Source of the DNA: Castellaniella sp049651205
GTDB lineage: Bacteria > Pseudomonadota > Gammaproteobacteria > Burkholderiales > Burkholderiaceae_B
NCBI RefSeq assembly: GCF_049651205.1
Contig: NZ_JBASBR010000015.1
Coordinates: 104,429-168,428, forward strand
Direction: 5' to 3'
Length of the DNA: 64,000 bases
Below, piece after piece: positions 1 through 7,533 of the stretch (its first letter is position 1; each line of letters begins with the position of its first letter). Position numbers and translations under genes: made by a program. The notes below the pieces were generated by a model. The model worked only from the letters and a program-made list of their open reading frames with translations. It was not told where the DNA came from and ran no database searches.

Positions 1-1452
1 GGCCGCCGCCAGCTCGCGGATGGCCTGGCCGTATTGGCGCACCGCGGCTTCCAGGGCAGTGTCCGAGGCACTGGCAAGAAAGATATTGAGCGGGGTCATG
101 CGCCGCTCGATGTAGACGTGCTTGAGCACCACCAGGTCGTCGGTTTCTTCGATGAGATTGGGCACTTCGGTGCGCAGGCCTTCCAGCAGGCGTGCCGAGA
201 ACCGGTGCCGGGGCAGGGCCACCAGTGAGTACTCCCAGGTGTCGGCCATGCGGCCAACGCGGTCGTGTTTTTTGACCATCTGGTATTTGCGCCGCACTGT
301 GGGCTCGTCCATCCCCTCTTTGGCGATGCGGTCCCGGATCAGCTTGAATACGTAGGGATAGGACGGCTGGTTGAACACCGTCATCACCATCCCCTGGATG
401 CCGGGCGCGTAATCGAAGTTGTCGGTGGAGTGCGCCAGATGGTGCAGGAAATCCCGATAAAACAGCGTTTTGCCCTGCTTTTGCAGGCCGATGGTGGTGT
501 AGATCTCGGCCTTTGGCTTACGTGGAAACAAGGAAGACAGAAAATCCACGTACGCGGCGGGTGCTTCCATGTCCACCAGAAAATAGGCCCGCGTAAAGCT
601 GAACAAGGTGCTCAGATCATCGCTGCTGTGCAGCAGGGCGTCCAGCTGCAGATGGCCCGACGGCGTGTGCAGCAGTGCAATGGCAAATGGGTGGATGGCG
701 GTTTGGTTCAGCACCCGCCCCACGATGTAGGCGCCCTTGTTGCGGAAGAACAGCGTGTTCAGTACCTGGATCTGGCAGTCGGGAGCCAGGCGCTTGCCCA
801 GGCCGCGCGGCAGGGTCTGGCGCAGGTGACGCAGGCCTTTGTGCGCCAGTTTTCGGGTGTCGGCTGGCAGGTCGTGATACGGCGCAGCCAGGCCAAAATC
901 GGCCACCATGCGCACAAGGGCAGGCAGCAGGCCCTCGGTAAGTGGATAGTATGAGCGATAGGTGGAAAGGTGACCATCGATGTATTCGGTGGAGATGGCC
1001 GGGCGCACAAACAGAAAATCGTTATTGAAATAGCTGCGGTGCAGGATGCGGCAGGAGACTGAGTTGAAAAACGTTTCGGCGCATTCGGGCTGCAGGTGGC
1101 TGGCCAGCAAGCCGATATAGCAGGCCTTGGCGGCCTGCCAGAAGATGAGTTGGTCCGCGGTGAGGGCAGTATCTGGTGCGGTTTGGGCCGGTGTCGTGCC
1201 GCGCAGCGCCTGTCCCAGCGTACTGGCGCATTCGCGTACCCGCGTGTCGTAGTACTCGATGCGCTCGCGCGAGAGTTGCTGGATGCCGTGCCAGTCGCCG
1301 GATTCGAAGAGCGACTTGGCGCGCTGGGCGCTGTAGCGAAACAGCGAGTAGTGGCGGTCAAAGCCCGCCAGAATCATGCGCGCGACGGCCTCCGGGGTTT
1401 GTCCCCGGGGTGGCGCCGGCTCGATGTGACGATGATCGCCCTCGTTGCGCAT
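1..1452 (-). CDS. aceK: Isocitrate dehydrogenase kinase/phosphatase, N-terminal part (cut by window edge)
   Basis: Reading the minus strand from the ATG at 1452 gives an uninterrupted 484-codon frame that runs off the left edge. The N-terminus (MRNEGDHRHIEPAPP, then ILAGFDRHYSLFRYSAQRAK) and later stretches such as GMVMTVFNQPSYPYVFKLIRD match AceK, which switches isocitrate dehydrogenase off and on by phosphorylation and so controls flux into the glyoxylate shunt. Family members are about 570-600 residues, so roughly the last 100 are outside the window. The start lies 4 bp after the ivd stop codon, so it is probably co-transcribed, and perhaps translationally coupled, with ivd and the MerR gene. 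Identification is by remembered family sequence; no search was run. Confidence 0.93.
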   Translation of the reverse strand, partial: MRNEGDHRHIEPAPPRGQTPEAVARMILAGFDRHYSLFRYSAQRAKSLFESGDWHGIQQLSRERIEYYDTRVRECASTLGQALRGTTPAQTAPDTALTADQLIFWQAAKACYIGLLASHLQPECAETFFNSVSCRILHRSYFNNDFLFVRPAISTEYIDGHLSTYRSYYPLTEGLLPALVRMVADFGLAAPYHDLPADTRKLAHKGLRHLRQTLPRGLGKRLAPDCQIQVLNTLFFRNKGAYIVGRVLNQTAIHPFAIALLHTPSGHLQLDALLHSSDDLSTLFSFTRAYFLVDMEAPAAYVDFLSSLFPRKPKAEIYTTIGLQKQGKTLFYRDFLHHLAHSTDNFDYAPGIQGMVMTVFNQPSYPYVFKLIRDRIAKEGMDEPTVRRKYQMVKKHDRVGRMADTWEYSLVALPRHRFSARLLEGLRTEVPNLIEETDDLVVLKHVYIERRMTPLNIFLASASDTALEAAVRQYGQAIRELAAA

Positions 1453-1456
1453 GGCG

Positions 1457-2635
1457 TCAGGCCGTCTCGCCAAAGAGTTCGCGGCCAATCAGCATGCGTC
1501 GGATTTCGCTGGTGCCGGCACCGATTTCATACAGCTTGGCATCGCGCCACAGGCGTCCGGTGGGGTTGTCGTTGATATAACCGTTGCCGCCCAGAATCTG
1601 GATGCCTTCGCCGGCCATCCAGGTGGCCTTTTCGGCGCAGTACAGGATGACGCCGGCACAATCCTTGCGCACCTGACGGGCATGCTGTGAGCCCAGGCGA
1701 TCCAGGTTTTTTCCCACCGTATAGCAATAGGCGCGGCAGGCCTGCAAAGTGGTGTACAGGTCGGCCAGCTTGCCCTGGATCAGCTGAAACTCGCCAATTG
1801 CCTGCCCAAACTGGTGGCGCTCGTGCACATAGGGCACCACGGTATCCATCACTGCCTGCATAATGCCCAGCGGCCCCGCGGCCAGAACGGCTCGCTCGTA
1901 GTCCAGGCCGCTCATCAGTACCCGTACCCCGCCATTGATTTCGCCCAGCACGTTGTCGGCCGGCACGGCGCAATCCTGAAACACCAGCTCGCCCGTGTGC
2001 GAGCCGCGCATCCCCAGCTTGTCCAGCTTCTGTGCCACCGAGAAACCCGCAAAGGATTTTTCGACGATAAAGGCGGTAATCCCGCGCTGGCGGGCATCTG
2101 GGTCGGTTTTGGCGTACACCACCAGCGTATCGGCATCGGGGCCGTTGGTGATCCACATTTTGGTGCCGTTCAAAATGTAGTGATCCCCGCGTTTCTCGGC
2201 CTTCAGCCGCATGCTGACCACGTCCGAGCCGGCACCGGCCTCGCTCATGGCCAGTGCGCCGATGTGCTCGCCGGAGATGAGACCAGGTAAATACTTGCGC
2301 TTTTGTGCCTCGGTGCCGTTGCGATGGATCTGGTTGACGCACAGATTGGAGTGCGCCCCATAGGACAGCGCAATCGAGGCGCTGGCGCGGGAGATTTCTT
2401 CCATGGCGATCATGTGAGCCAGATAGCCCAAATTGGCGCCGCCGTAGGTGTCGGACACCGTTACGCCCAGCAGGCCGAGGTCGCCAAACTTGCGCCAGAG
2501 GTCCATCGGGAACTGATCATTGCGGTCGGCAGCAGCCGCCCGGGGGGCGATTTCTGCCTGTGCAAAATCACGTACGGCGTCGCGCAGCATGTCGAGATCA
2601 GAGCCAAGTTCGAAGTTCAGGCCGGGCAAATCCAT
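1457..2635 (-). CDS. ivd: Isovaleryl-CoA dehydrogenase
   Basis: A 392-aa FAD-dependent acyl-CoA dehydrogenase. It carries the family signatures AMSEAGAGSDV and KMWITNGPDAD in the middle domain, the isovaleryl-CoA-type active-site region GLDYERAVLAAGPLGIMQ (the Glu of YER fits the catalytic base position of IVD, not that of short-chain acyl-CoA dehydrogenases), and the C-terminal ILGGNGYINDNPTGRLWRD. It oxidises isovaleryl-CoA to 3-methylcrotonyl-CoA in leucine catabolism and passes electrons to ETF. It lies between a MerR-type regulator (25 bp upstream, same strand) and aceK (4 bp downstream). The other liu genes are not in the window. Confidence 0.93.
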   Translation of the reverse strand: MDLPGLNFELGSDLDMLRDAVRDFAQAEIAPRAAAADRNDQFPMDLWRKFGDLGLLGVTVSDTYGGANLGYLAHMIAMEEISRASASIALSYGAHSNLCVNQIHRNGTEAQKRKYLPGLISGEHIGALAMSEAGAGSDVVSMRLKAEKRGDHYILNGTKMWITNGPDADTLVVYAKTDPDARQRGITAFIVEKSFAGFSVAQKLDKLGMRGSHTGELVFQDCAVPADNVLGEINGGVRVLMSGLDYERAVLAAGPLGIMQAVMDTVVPYVHERHQFGQAIGEFQLIQGKLADLYTTLQACRAYCYTVGKNLDRLGSQHARQVRKDCAGVILYCAEKATWMAGEGIQILGGNGYINDNPTGRLWRDAKLYEIGAGTSEIRRMLIGRELFGETA

Positions 2636-2659
2636 GGGGAGTCTCCTGGGAGTGGGGTG

Positions 2660-3106
2660 TTATTTGGCCAGTGCGGGAAGAACGGCAGACTGGGTAGCCG
2701 CTACCGACTGCTTGTGCGCTGCGGCCTGCCGGGTGCGCAGCAGAGCCGCGCAATCTGCTTGCTGCTGGTGCAGTTCTTTAAGAGTTTCGTCGAGATCCCG
2801 GCGTTGCTGCTCGAGCTTTTGACGATGGCTTTCGAGCACGTCGGCGTAGTGCTGCAGCTGTGCCAGTGTGCTGGCATGGCTGCGATCATAGAGATTGATA
2901 AGCGTGACGATTTCGGCCAGCTGCAGCCCCAGGCGTCGGCCCCGTAGCGCCAGTTTGAGGCGCGTGCGGTCGCGGGTGGCATAAACCCGGTTGCGCCCAT
3001 TGCGGGTGGGGCTGACGATGCCTTGGTCTTCGTAGAAACGGAGGGTGCGGGGTGTGATGCCAAACTCTTGGGAGAGTTCGGAGATCGTCCAGGTGGCTTG
3101 ACTCAT
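2660..3106 (-). CDS. MerR-family transcriptional regulator (LiuR-like)
   Basis: A 148-aa protein with an N-terminal MerR winged helix-turn-helix: WTISELSQEFGITPRTLRFYEDQGIVSP, then NGRNRVYATRDRTRLKLALRGRRLGLQLAEI. It ends in a coiled-coil dimerisation stretch rich in Gln and Leu. Position before ivd and the palindrome upstream fit LiuR-type regulators that control branched-chain amino-acid breakdown; the effector is not evident, and no metal-binding cysteines of the classic MerR type are seen. The promoter on its upstream side has a 19-bp spacer, the hallmark of MerR-controlled promoters. Autoregulation and control of ivd-aceK and of the divergent hydrolase are inferred. Confidence 0.88.
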   Translation of the reverse strand: MSQATWTISELSQEFGITPRTLRFYEDQGIVSPTRNGRNRVYATRDRTRLKLALRGRRLGLQLAEIVTLINLYDRSHASTLAQLQHYADVLESHRQKLEQQRRDLDETLKELHQQQADCAALLRTRQAAAHKQSVAATQSAVLPALAK

Positions 3107-3136
3107 GGCACAGCCCGTCGTGAAATTGAAGTCTCT

Positions 3137-3167
3137 TTATTATGCGCGCAGTTTACGTTAACGTAAA
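3137..3167 (-). promoter_or_regulatory. MerR-type promoter with 16-bp palindromic operator
   Basis: TTTACGTTAACGTAAA at 3152-3167 is a perfect palindrome. On the minus strand TTTACG (3167-3162) and TAATAA (3142-3137) form -35 and -10 boxes separated by exactly 19 bp, so the operator covers the -35 box and much of the spacer. The sequence resembles the LiuR operator described for proteobacteria (recalled, not looked up). It sits between the MerR gene (start 3106) and the divergent hydrolase gene (start 3243). Confidence 0.75.
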
Positions 3168-3242
3168 GACAAGACTCTGCCATAATGGCTCTTTGCCTAT
3201 TCTCTTATCGGCCCGGTTTCTACCCTATACAAGGAGGCCTGC

Positions 3243-4319
3243 ATGAATCCGCAGGAAAACGCACTGCAATATCCCTGGAACCAAACGCTGCCTGAACCCG
3301 GGCAGGCGCTGGCCGTTGCCGATGGCGTACGCTGGATTCGCATGCCCCTGCCGTTTGCGCTTGATCATATCAACCTCTGGCTGCTGCGCGACCGCATCGA
3401 CGGCCGGGACGGCTGGACTGTCATCGACTGCGGCATCGACCGCAGCGAAGTGCGCGACTGCTGGGAGACCGTGTTCTCGCAATCCCTGGAAGGCCTGCCC
3501 GTCTTGCGTGTTCTTGTCACCCACATGCACCCTGATCACGTCGGCCTGGCGCACTGGCTGTGCAAACGCTGGGACGCCCCTTTGTGGATGTCCATGACCG
3601 ACTACGCACTGGCCCGCCTGTGGGCTGGCAGCGCGGTGGCTGATACCGCCACCGAAGGCAGCGGCCCGGCTGGCGAAACCGCCGCCCGCCACTTTGCCCG
3701 CCATGGCCTCGTCAACCCTGAGGCCCAGGCGCTCATCCGCAAGCGCCACGACTACTACGCCCGCCTGGTGCCGGATGTCCCCGCGCGATTTCATCGCCTG
3801 CTGCACGGCCACCCCATCCAGATCGGTGGCCGCCCCTGGCACATCATTGTGGGCTACGGCCATGCGCCCGAACACGTCTCGCTCTGGTGCCCCACTCTGG
3901 ACGTCCTGATCTCCGGCGACATGGTGCTGCCGCGTATCTCCACCAACATCAGCGTCTTCGACCTCGAGCCAGAAGCCAATCCCTTGCCGCTGTACCTGGA
4001 ATCGCTAAACGCCTACGACCCCTTGCCCGAGCAAACCCTGGTGTTGCCCTCGCACGGCCGCCCCTTCAGGGGCCTGCATGCCCGCATTGCCCAGCAGCAA
4101 TCCCACCACGCCGACCGCCTGGCCGATGTGCTGGCGGCCTGTGCCCAACCCAAAAGCGCGCACGATCTCCTGCCCGTCCTGTTTCACCGCCAGCTTGATC
4201 TTCACCAGCTCAGCTTTGCCATGGGCGAATCCATTGCCCACCTGCACGCCCTATACTTTCAGGGTGCCCTGAAACGCACCCTGGGCGCCGATGACGTCTA
4301 TCGTTTTCAGCAGGCCTAA
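3243..4319 (+). CDS. MBL-fold metallo-hydrolase
   Basis: A 358-aa protein with the metallo-beta-lactamase zinc motif T-H-M-H-P-D-H (His94, His96, Asp98, His99), a later GYGHAPEH with the next metal His, SGDMVLP with the bridging Asp, and LPSHGRPF near residue 265. A C-terminal helical domain of about 80 residues follows, as in the hydroxyacylglutathione-hydrolase/thioesterase-like subgroup. The ATG follows an AAGGAGG Shine-Dalgarno at 3232-3238. It is divergent from the MerR gene, so the shared operator suggests a role connected with CoA-ester metabolism, for example as a thioesterase; the substrate is not known. Confidence 0.85.
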   Translation: MNPQENALQYPWNQTLPEPGQALAVADGVRWIRMPLPFALDHINLWLLRDRIDGRDGWTVIDCGIDRSEVRDCWETVFSQSLEGLPVLRVLVTHMHPDHVGLAHWLCKRWDAPLWMSMTDYALARLWAGSAVADTATEGSGPAGETAARHFARHGLVNPEAQALIRKRHDYYARLVPDVPARFHRLLHGHPIQIGGRPWHIIVGYGHAPEHVSLWCPTLDVLISGDMVLPRISTNISVFDLEPEANPLPLYLESLNAYDPLPEQTLVLPSHGRPFRGLHARIAQQQSHHADRLADVLAACAQPKSAHDLLPVLFHRQLDLHQLSFAMGESIAHLHALYFQGALKRTLGADDVYRFQQA

Positions 4320-4390
4320 CATATCGCACGCCCAGACACCGGCAGCCGCCCTGCAGGCCAGCCCGCACCGTATCCAATACAGGAAAACTC

Positions 4391-5620
4391 ATGCCCCGCG
4401 AATCAACCGGTGACGCTCCCGACCGCATCGACACCCAATTGCAACACATCGGCCAGGCACCCCTGGATCCCGTCACTGGAGCGGGCCCGGTTGCCTTGCC
4501 CTCCATGCGCACCAGCACCGTGCGTTTCGCCTCCATGGACATGCTCGACCGCGCCCAGGCTGCCAAACAGCGTGGAGAACGCGTGCCCACCTACGGCCGT
4601 GTCGGCCTGCAAACCCACGAAGCCCTTGAAACCCTGCTGTGTCGCCTCGAAGGCGGCCAACGCGCCTTTCTTGCCCCGTCCGGCATGGCGGCCATCAGCA
4701 TGGCCCTCATGGCCTGCCTCAGCCAGGGAGAGCACGCCCTGGTTGTCGACTGCGTCTATGGTCCGGTGCGCTACCTGCACAAAACCATCCTCTCGCGCAT
4801 GGGCATCGCCGCCGATTTCGTCGCTCCCAGCCTCGACCAACTGCAAGCCGCCCTACGCCCCGAAACCCGTATTCTGTATCTCGAATCCCCGGGCTCGCTG
4901 CTGCTCGAAATGCTCGACCTTCCCGCATTGGCCCGCTGGGCCCATCAGCACAAACTCACCGTCATCGCCGACAACACCTGGGGCTCCGGCTACATCTACC
5001 AGCCTCTCACCCTAGGCGCCGATATCTCCGTCATCGCGGCCACCAAATACATCGGCGGTCACTCCGATCTCATGCTGGGCGCCGCCGTTGCCACCGACCC
5101 CGCCCTCATCGCCCGCCTGCACGAAACCCACTACGCCCTGGGCAGCACCGTCAGTGCCGATGACGCCTGGCTTGCCCTGCGTGGTGCCCGCACCCTGGGC
5201 CTGCGCATGCGCGGCTGCGCCGAAAATGCTCAAACCGTCTGTCAATGGCTGGCTCAGCAACCCCAGGTCTCCCGCATCTTCTTTCCCGCCTGGCCAGAAG
5301 ACCCCGGCCACGCCCTCTGGCAACGAGACGCCAAGGGCTCCAATGGCCTCCTGGCCGTCGCCGTCGATTTCACTACCCCCCAAACCCGACGCCTCATCGA
5401 CCACCTGCGCCTCTTTGGCATCGGCTATTCCTGGGGCGGCTACGAAAGCCTCGTCACCCAGGTCGAACCCTCCGCTCTGGCCTCGCACCACTACTGGGGT
5501 GCCAACGCCACCCCCCGCATGCAAGCCGGCACCGTCCTGCGCCTGCACATCGGCCTGGAAGACCCCGTCGACCTGATCGCCGATCTGGACGAAGCCTTCA
5601 AGGCCGCTGCCCAGCCGTAG
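4391..5620 (+). CDS. metC: Cystathionine beta-lyase (PLP enzyme of Cys/Met metabolism)
   Basis: A 409-aa PLP-dependent enzyme of the Cys/Met metabolism family. The phosphate-binding segment LAPSGMAAISMALMA, the aspartate in VIADNTWGSGY, and the Schiff-base lysine in ATKYIGGHSDLMLG follow in the expected order, and the SWGGYESL motif is that of MetC rather than MetB. MetC cleaves cystathionine to homocysteine, pyruvate and ammonia in the cytoplasm. It lies 71 bp after the MBL hydrolase on the same strand. The N-terminal 20 residues are somewhat longer than in E. coli MetC. Confidence 0.88.
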   Translation: MPRESTGDAPDRIDTQLQHIGQAPLDPVTGAGPVALPSMRTSTVRFASMDMLDRAQAAKQRGERVPTYGRVGLQTHEALETLLCRLEGGQRAFLAPSGMAAISMALMACLSQGEHALVVDCVYGPVRYLHKTILSRMGIAADFVAPSLDQLQAALRPETRILYLESPGSLLLEMLDLPALARWAHQHKLTVIADNTWGSGYIYQPLTLGADISVIAATKYIGGHSDLMLGAAVATDPALIARLHETHYALGSTVSADDAWLALRGARTLGLRMRGCAENAQTVCQWLAQQPQVSRIFFPAWPEDPGHALWQRDAKGSNGLLAVAVDFTTPQTRRLIDHLRLFGIGYSWGGYESLVTQVEPSALASHHYWGANATPRMQAGTVLRLHIGLEDPVDLIADLDEAFKAAAQP

Positions 5621-5739
5621 TTGCTTCCCGAACCACCAGGCACTGCCGTTGCCTGGGAAGCCCGCGGTAGAAACACAGGTGATGGAGCATCTGCCCGCAT
5701 CCAGGGCGCGGGCAGATTAAAAGACAAAGCGGATATAAA

Positions 5740-5773
5740 AAGAAAAAGGTCAGGGTTCCGATCAACCCTGGCC
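5740..5773 (-). terminator. Rho-independent terminator reading toward metC
   Basis: Stem 5748-5757 pairs with 5764-5773 (ten pairs, one G-T, loop CCGATC). On the minus strand it is followed by TTTTTCTTTTT, the expected U-tract. It would stop transcripts coming from dsbA, about 350 nt beyond the dsbA stop. On the plus strand the T-run is poor. Confidence 0.75.
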
Positions 5774-5846
5774 TTAATCATTTACTGTGAAGCACCGCCG
5801 AAACAGCAGCCCAAAAAAAGCGGCCCAAAAAACGTAATCGCCAGCT

Positions 5847-6065
5847 GGGGGAGGCGGGGCCTCTGGCAAAGGCTTCGCGCCCGCCGCTTAAAAGCAGGGC
5901 GGCGGGGAGGCAAGTGAGCCGCCGTTCAAGGGGGCGCTTGTGATTCGTCCGGGGGACGAATCACCCCGCGCGTTTGGCGAACGCCCCGCCACCCTGCTTT
6001 TAAGCGGGCAGTTTCGGCGCAGCCGAAACCGGGCAAGGCCTGCGGCCAGAGGCTCCGCCTCCCCC
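5847..6065. repeat. Nested composite palindrome (about 220 bp)
   Basis: Three inverted pairs are nested: 5847-5867 with 6045-6065 (20 of 21 pair), 5883-5907 with 5984-6008 (23 of 25 pair), and in the centre GTGATTCGTCC at 5940-5950 with GGACGAATCAC at 5954-5964 (11 of 11, loop GGG). An extra small hairpin GTTTCGGC/GCCGAAAC lies at 6011-6029. It has no coding content. It could be a REP-like or cruciform-forming element; its copy number elsewhere in the genome cannot be judged here. Confidence 0.7.
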
Positions 6066-6070
6066 GGCGC

Positions 6071-6130
6071 TTAAGAACTTACTTCTGCGTTTAAGAACTT
6101 ACTTCTGCGTTTAAGAACTTACTTCTGCGC
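6071..6130. repeat. 20-bp tandem repeat, three copies, overlapping the end of dsbA
   Basis: Units 6071-6090, 6091-6110 and 6111-6130 read TTAAGAACTTACTTCTGCGT, the last differing only in its final base. The third copy contains the dsbA stop codon and its last two codons (minus strand CAG AAG TAA). The first two copies are therefore duplicates of the gene's 3' end. Confidence 0.9.
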
Positions 6131-6742
6131 CGCAAGTACCTTTTTCACCAGTGTGTCGGTTTCGTCAATCGCCCCCTGATAGCTACCCGTGTGCGAAGGC
6201 GAGGTCACATACTGTCCGCCAATCGCAAACGAAGGCGTCCCATCAATGTGATAGGCCTTGGCCAGCTCTGTGGCACGCTTGATCTTTGTCTCGACCCCAA
6301 ACGAATTGAACACATCCGTAAACGCCTGACGATCTACCCCCTGTGTCACGATCCAATCCGTAATCTCATCGGCGGTAAACAGCTTTTCGCCGTTTTCGTG
6401 AATCGCCTTGAATACAGTCGCGTGCAGATCCAGACGACCCAAGGCTTCGAGTGCGTAATACAGCTTTTGAAGATCTTTCATGCTGGCATTGAACGCAACC
6501 GGCACTCCCTTGAACACCACCGTATCCGGCAGGGTCTTGCGCCACTTCTCCACCAAGGGCTCGATCTTGGCACAATGAGGGCACGTATAGGCAAAAAACT
6601 CCAGGACTTCAACCTTGCCCGGACTATCCGTAGGTTGCACAGGATCCAGCGTATCAAACGGAGCAGCCTGTGCCGCCGGCATGACCAGTGCTGCAACACC
6701 CAGCACCACAAGCGACAAAGCGCGAGAGAATAAACCTGACAT
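6119..6742 (-). CDS. dsbA: Thiol:disulfide interchange protein DsbA
   Basis: Periplasmic thioredoxin-fold oxidase that forms disulfides in exported proteins. It has the active site CPHC in FFAYTCPHCAKIEPL and the cis-proline loop GTPSFAIGG near the end. The start at 6742 (MSGLFSRAL) is preferred over an upstream in-frame ATG at 6778, because GGAG lies 9 bp before it and it gives a clean signal peptide ending in AAQAAP. The product is 207 aa, normal for DsbA. The very end is duplicated twice downstream as part of a 20-bp tandem repeat. Confidence 0.93.
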   Translation of the reverse strand: MSGLFSRALSLVVLGVAALVMPAAQAAPFDTLDPVQPTDSPGKVEVLEFFAYTCPHCAKIEPLVEKWRKTLPDTVVFKGVPVAFNASMKDLQKLYYALEALGRLDLHATVFKAIHENGEKLFTADEITDWIVTQGVDRQAFTDVFNSFGVETKIKRATELAKAYHIDGTPSFAIGGQYVTSPSHTGSYQGAIDETDTLVKKVLAAQK

Positions 6743-6813
6743 TATCGAAACTCCAAAACGCAGTGATAGCCCCATCATAGGGGATACAAAGAATAAGTTG
6801 CCAACCAGCTATC

Positions 6814-7527
6814 TTAGGGCCGCACCACCGAAGATTCCAGCTTCGCATCGCCCAGCTTCGTGCGCGCCTGGTTCATCTCGTCGATGCCCTTGAACGGCCC
6901 CACTCGTACCCGATTGATCGTCGCCCCATTGGATTCGGCGGTCTCGATGTGTACCGGCAAGCCCAGCAAAATGATCTGTGCCAGCATCGCCTGAGCGTCC
7001 GGTTTCGAGCGAAACGCCCCCGTTTGCAGGAAATACGTGGTTTGCGTATTGGCTGCGGGCTGATTGTTGGGTGGTGGAGGAGCCGGCGTGCTGACGGTTG
7101 CATCCGTCGCCTTTGTGGCCGGTTTGCTTACCACCGGTGCAGCCTTTTGGGCTGTGGCAAGGGCGGGGGCTTTGCTGGATGGTGTATCCAGCCCTGCAAT
7201 AATCTGGCCGATGGCGTCTGTCAACGGGGTTTCACCCTGGCTGGGCTCGGGTGCCGCGCCTGGCGGGTTGATCGAACTACCCCCTTGCGCCGGCGTGCGT
7301 GTGCCCGCCGGGCCATCCTTGCCATACAGCGCAATATTGGGATCCGGCGCATTGGCCACATCCGGCAGCAAGGTGGCCGGTGTGCTGCGGCTGGCCTTGT
7401 CCTTGAATGGCATCGGTGCCTGGGTGACAAACAAGGCCACCGCCACGGCGGCGGCAACCCCAAGTACCATCCCCAGGATCAGTCCGAACCAGGCGCTGGA
7501 AGACTTTTTTTTCTTGCGTGTTGCCAT
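6814..7527 (-). CDS. SPOR-domain membrane protein
   Basis: A 237-aa protein with a lysine-rich cytoplasmic start (ATRKKKKSSS), one transmembrane segment at about residues 13-37, a Pro/Ala/Thr-rich linker, and a C-terminal SPOR domain of about 75 residues (TYFLQTGAFRSKPDAQAMLA ... INRVRVGPF). SPOR domains bind denuded septal peptidoglycan, so an FtsN-like role in division is likely. The ATG at 7527 is 6 bp after the argS stop; a TTG two codons earlier is possible but has no better ribosome site. It sits between argS and dsbA, as in other Burkholderiales (recalled). Confidence 0.88.
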   Translation of the reverse strand: MATRKKKKSSSAWFGLILGMVLGVAAAVAVALFVTQAPMPFKDKASRSTPATLLPDVANAPDPNIALYGKDGPAGTRTPAQGGSSINPPGAAPEPSQGETPLTDAIGQIIAGLDTPSSKAPALATAQKAAPVVSKPATKATDATVSTPAPPPPNNQPAANTQTTYFLQTGAFRSKPDAQAMLAQIILLGLPVHIETAESNGATINRVRVGPFKGIDEMNQARTKLGDAKLESSVVRP

Positions 7528-7533
7528 AATCAA

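Larger units (their letters stand above)
5621..6118. other. 498-bp gene-free region between convergent metC and dsbA
   Basis: No convincing gene. The plus-strand frame 5621-5917 has no recognisable protein and low-complexity content. The region holds a terminator hairpin near 5748-5773, a large nested palindrome (5847-6065) and most of a 20-bp tandem repeat (6071-6130), each listed separately. Confidence 0.8.

Noticed and set aside
265..954. Plus-strand 229-aa frame
   Set aside because: It lies opposite aceK, whose minus-strand frame is a clear protein; the plus-strand text has no recognisable domain.
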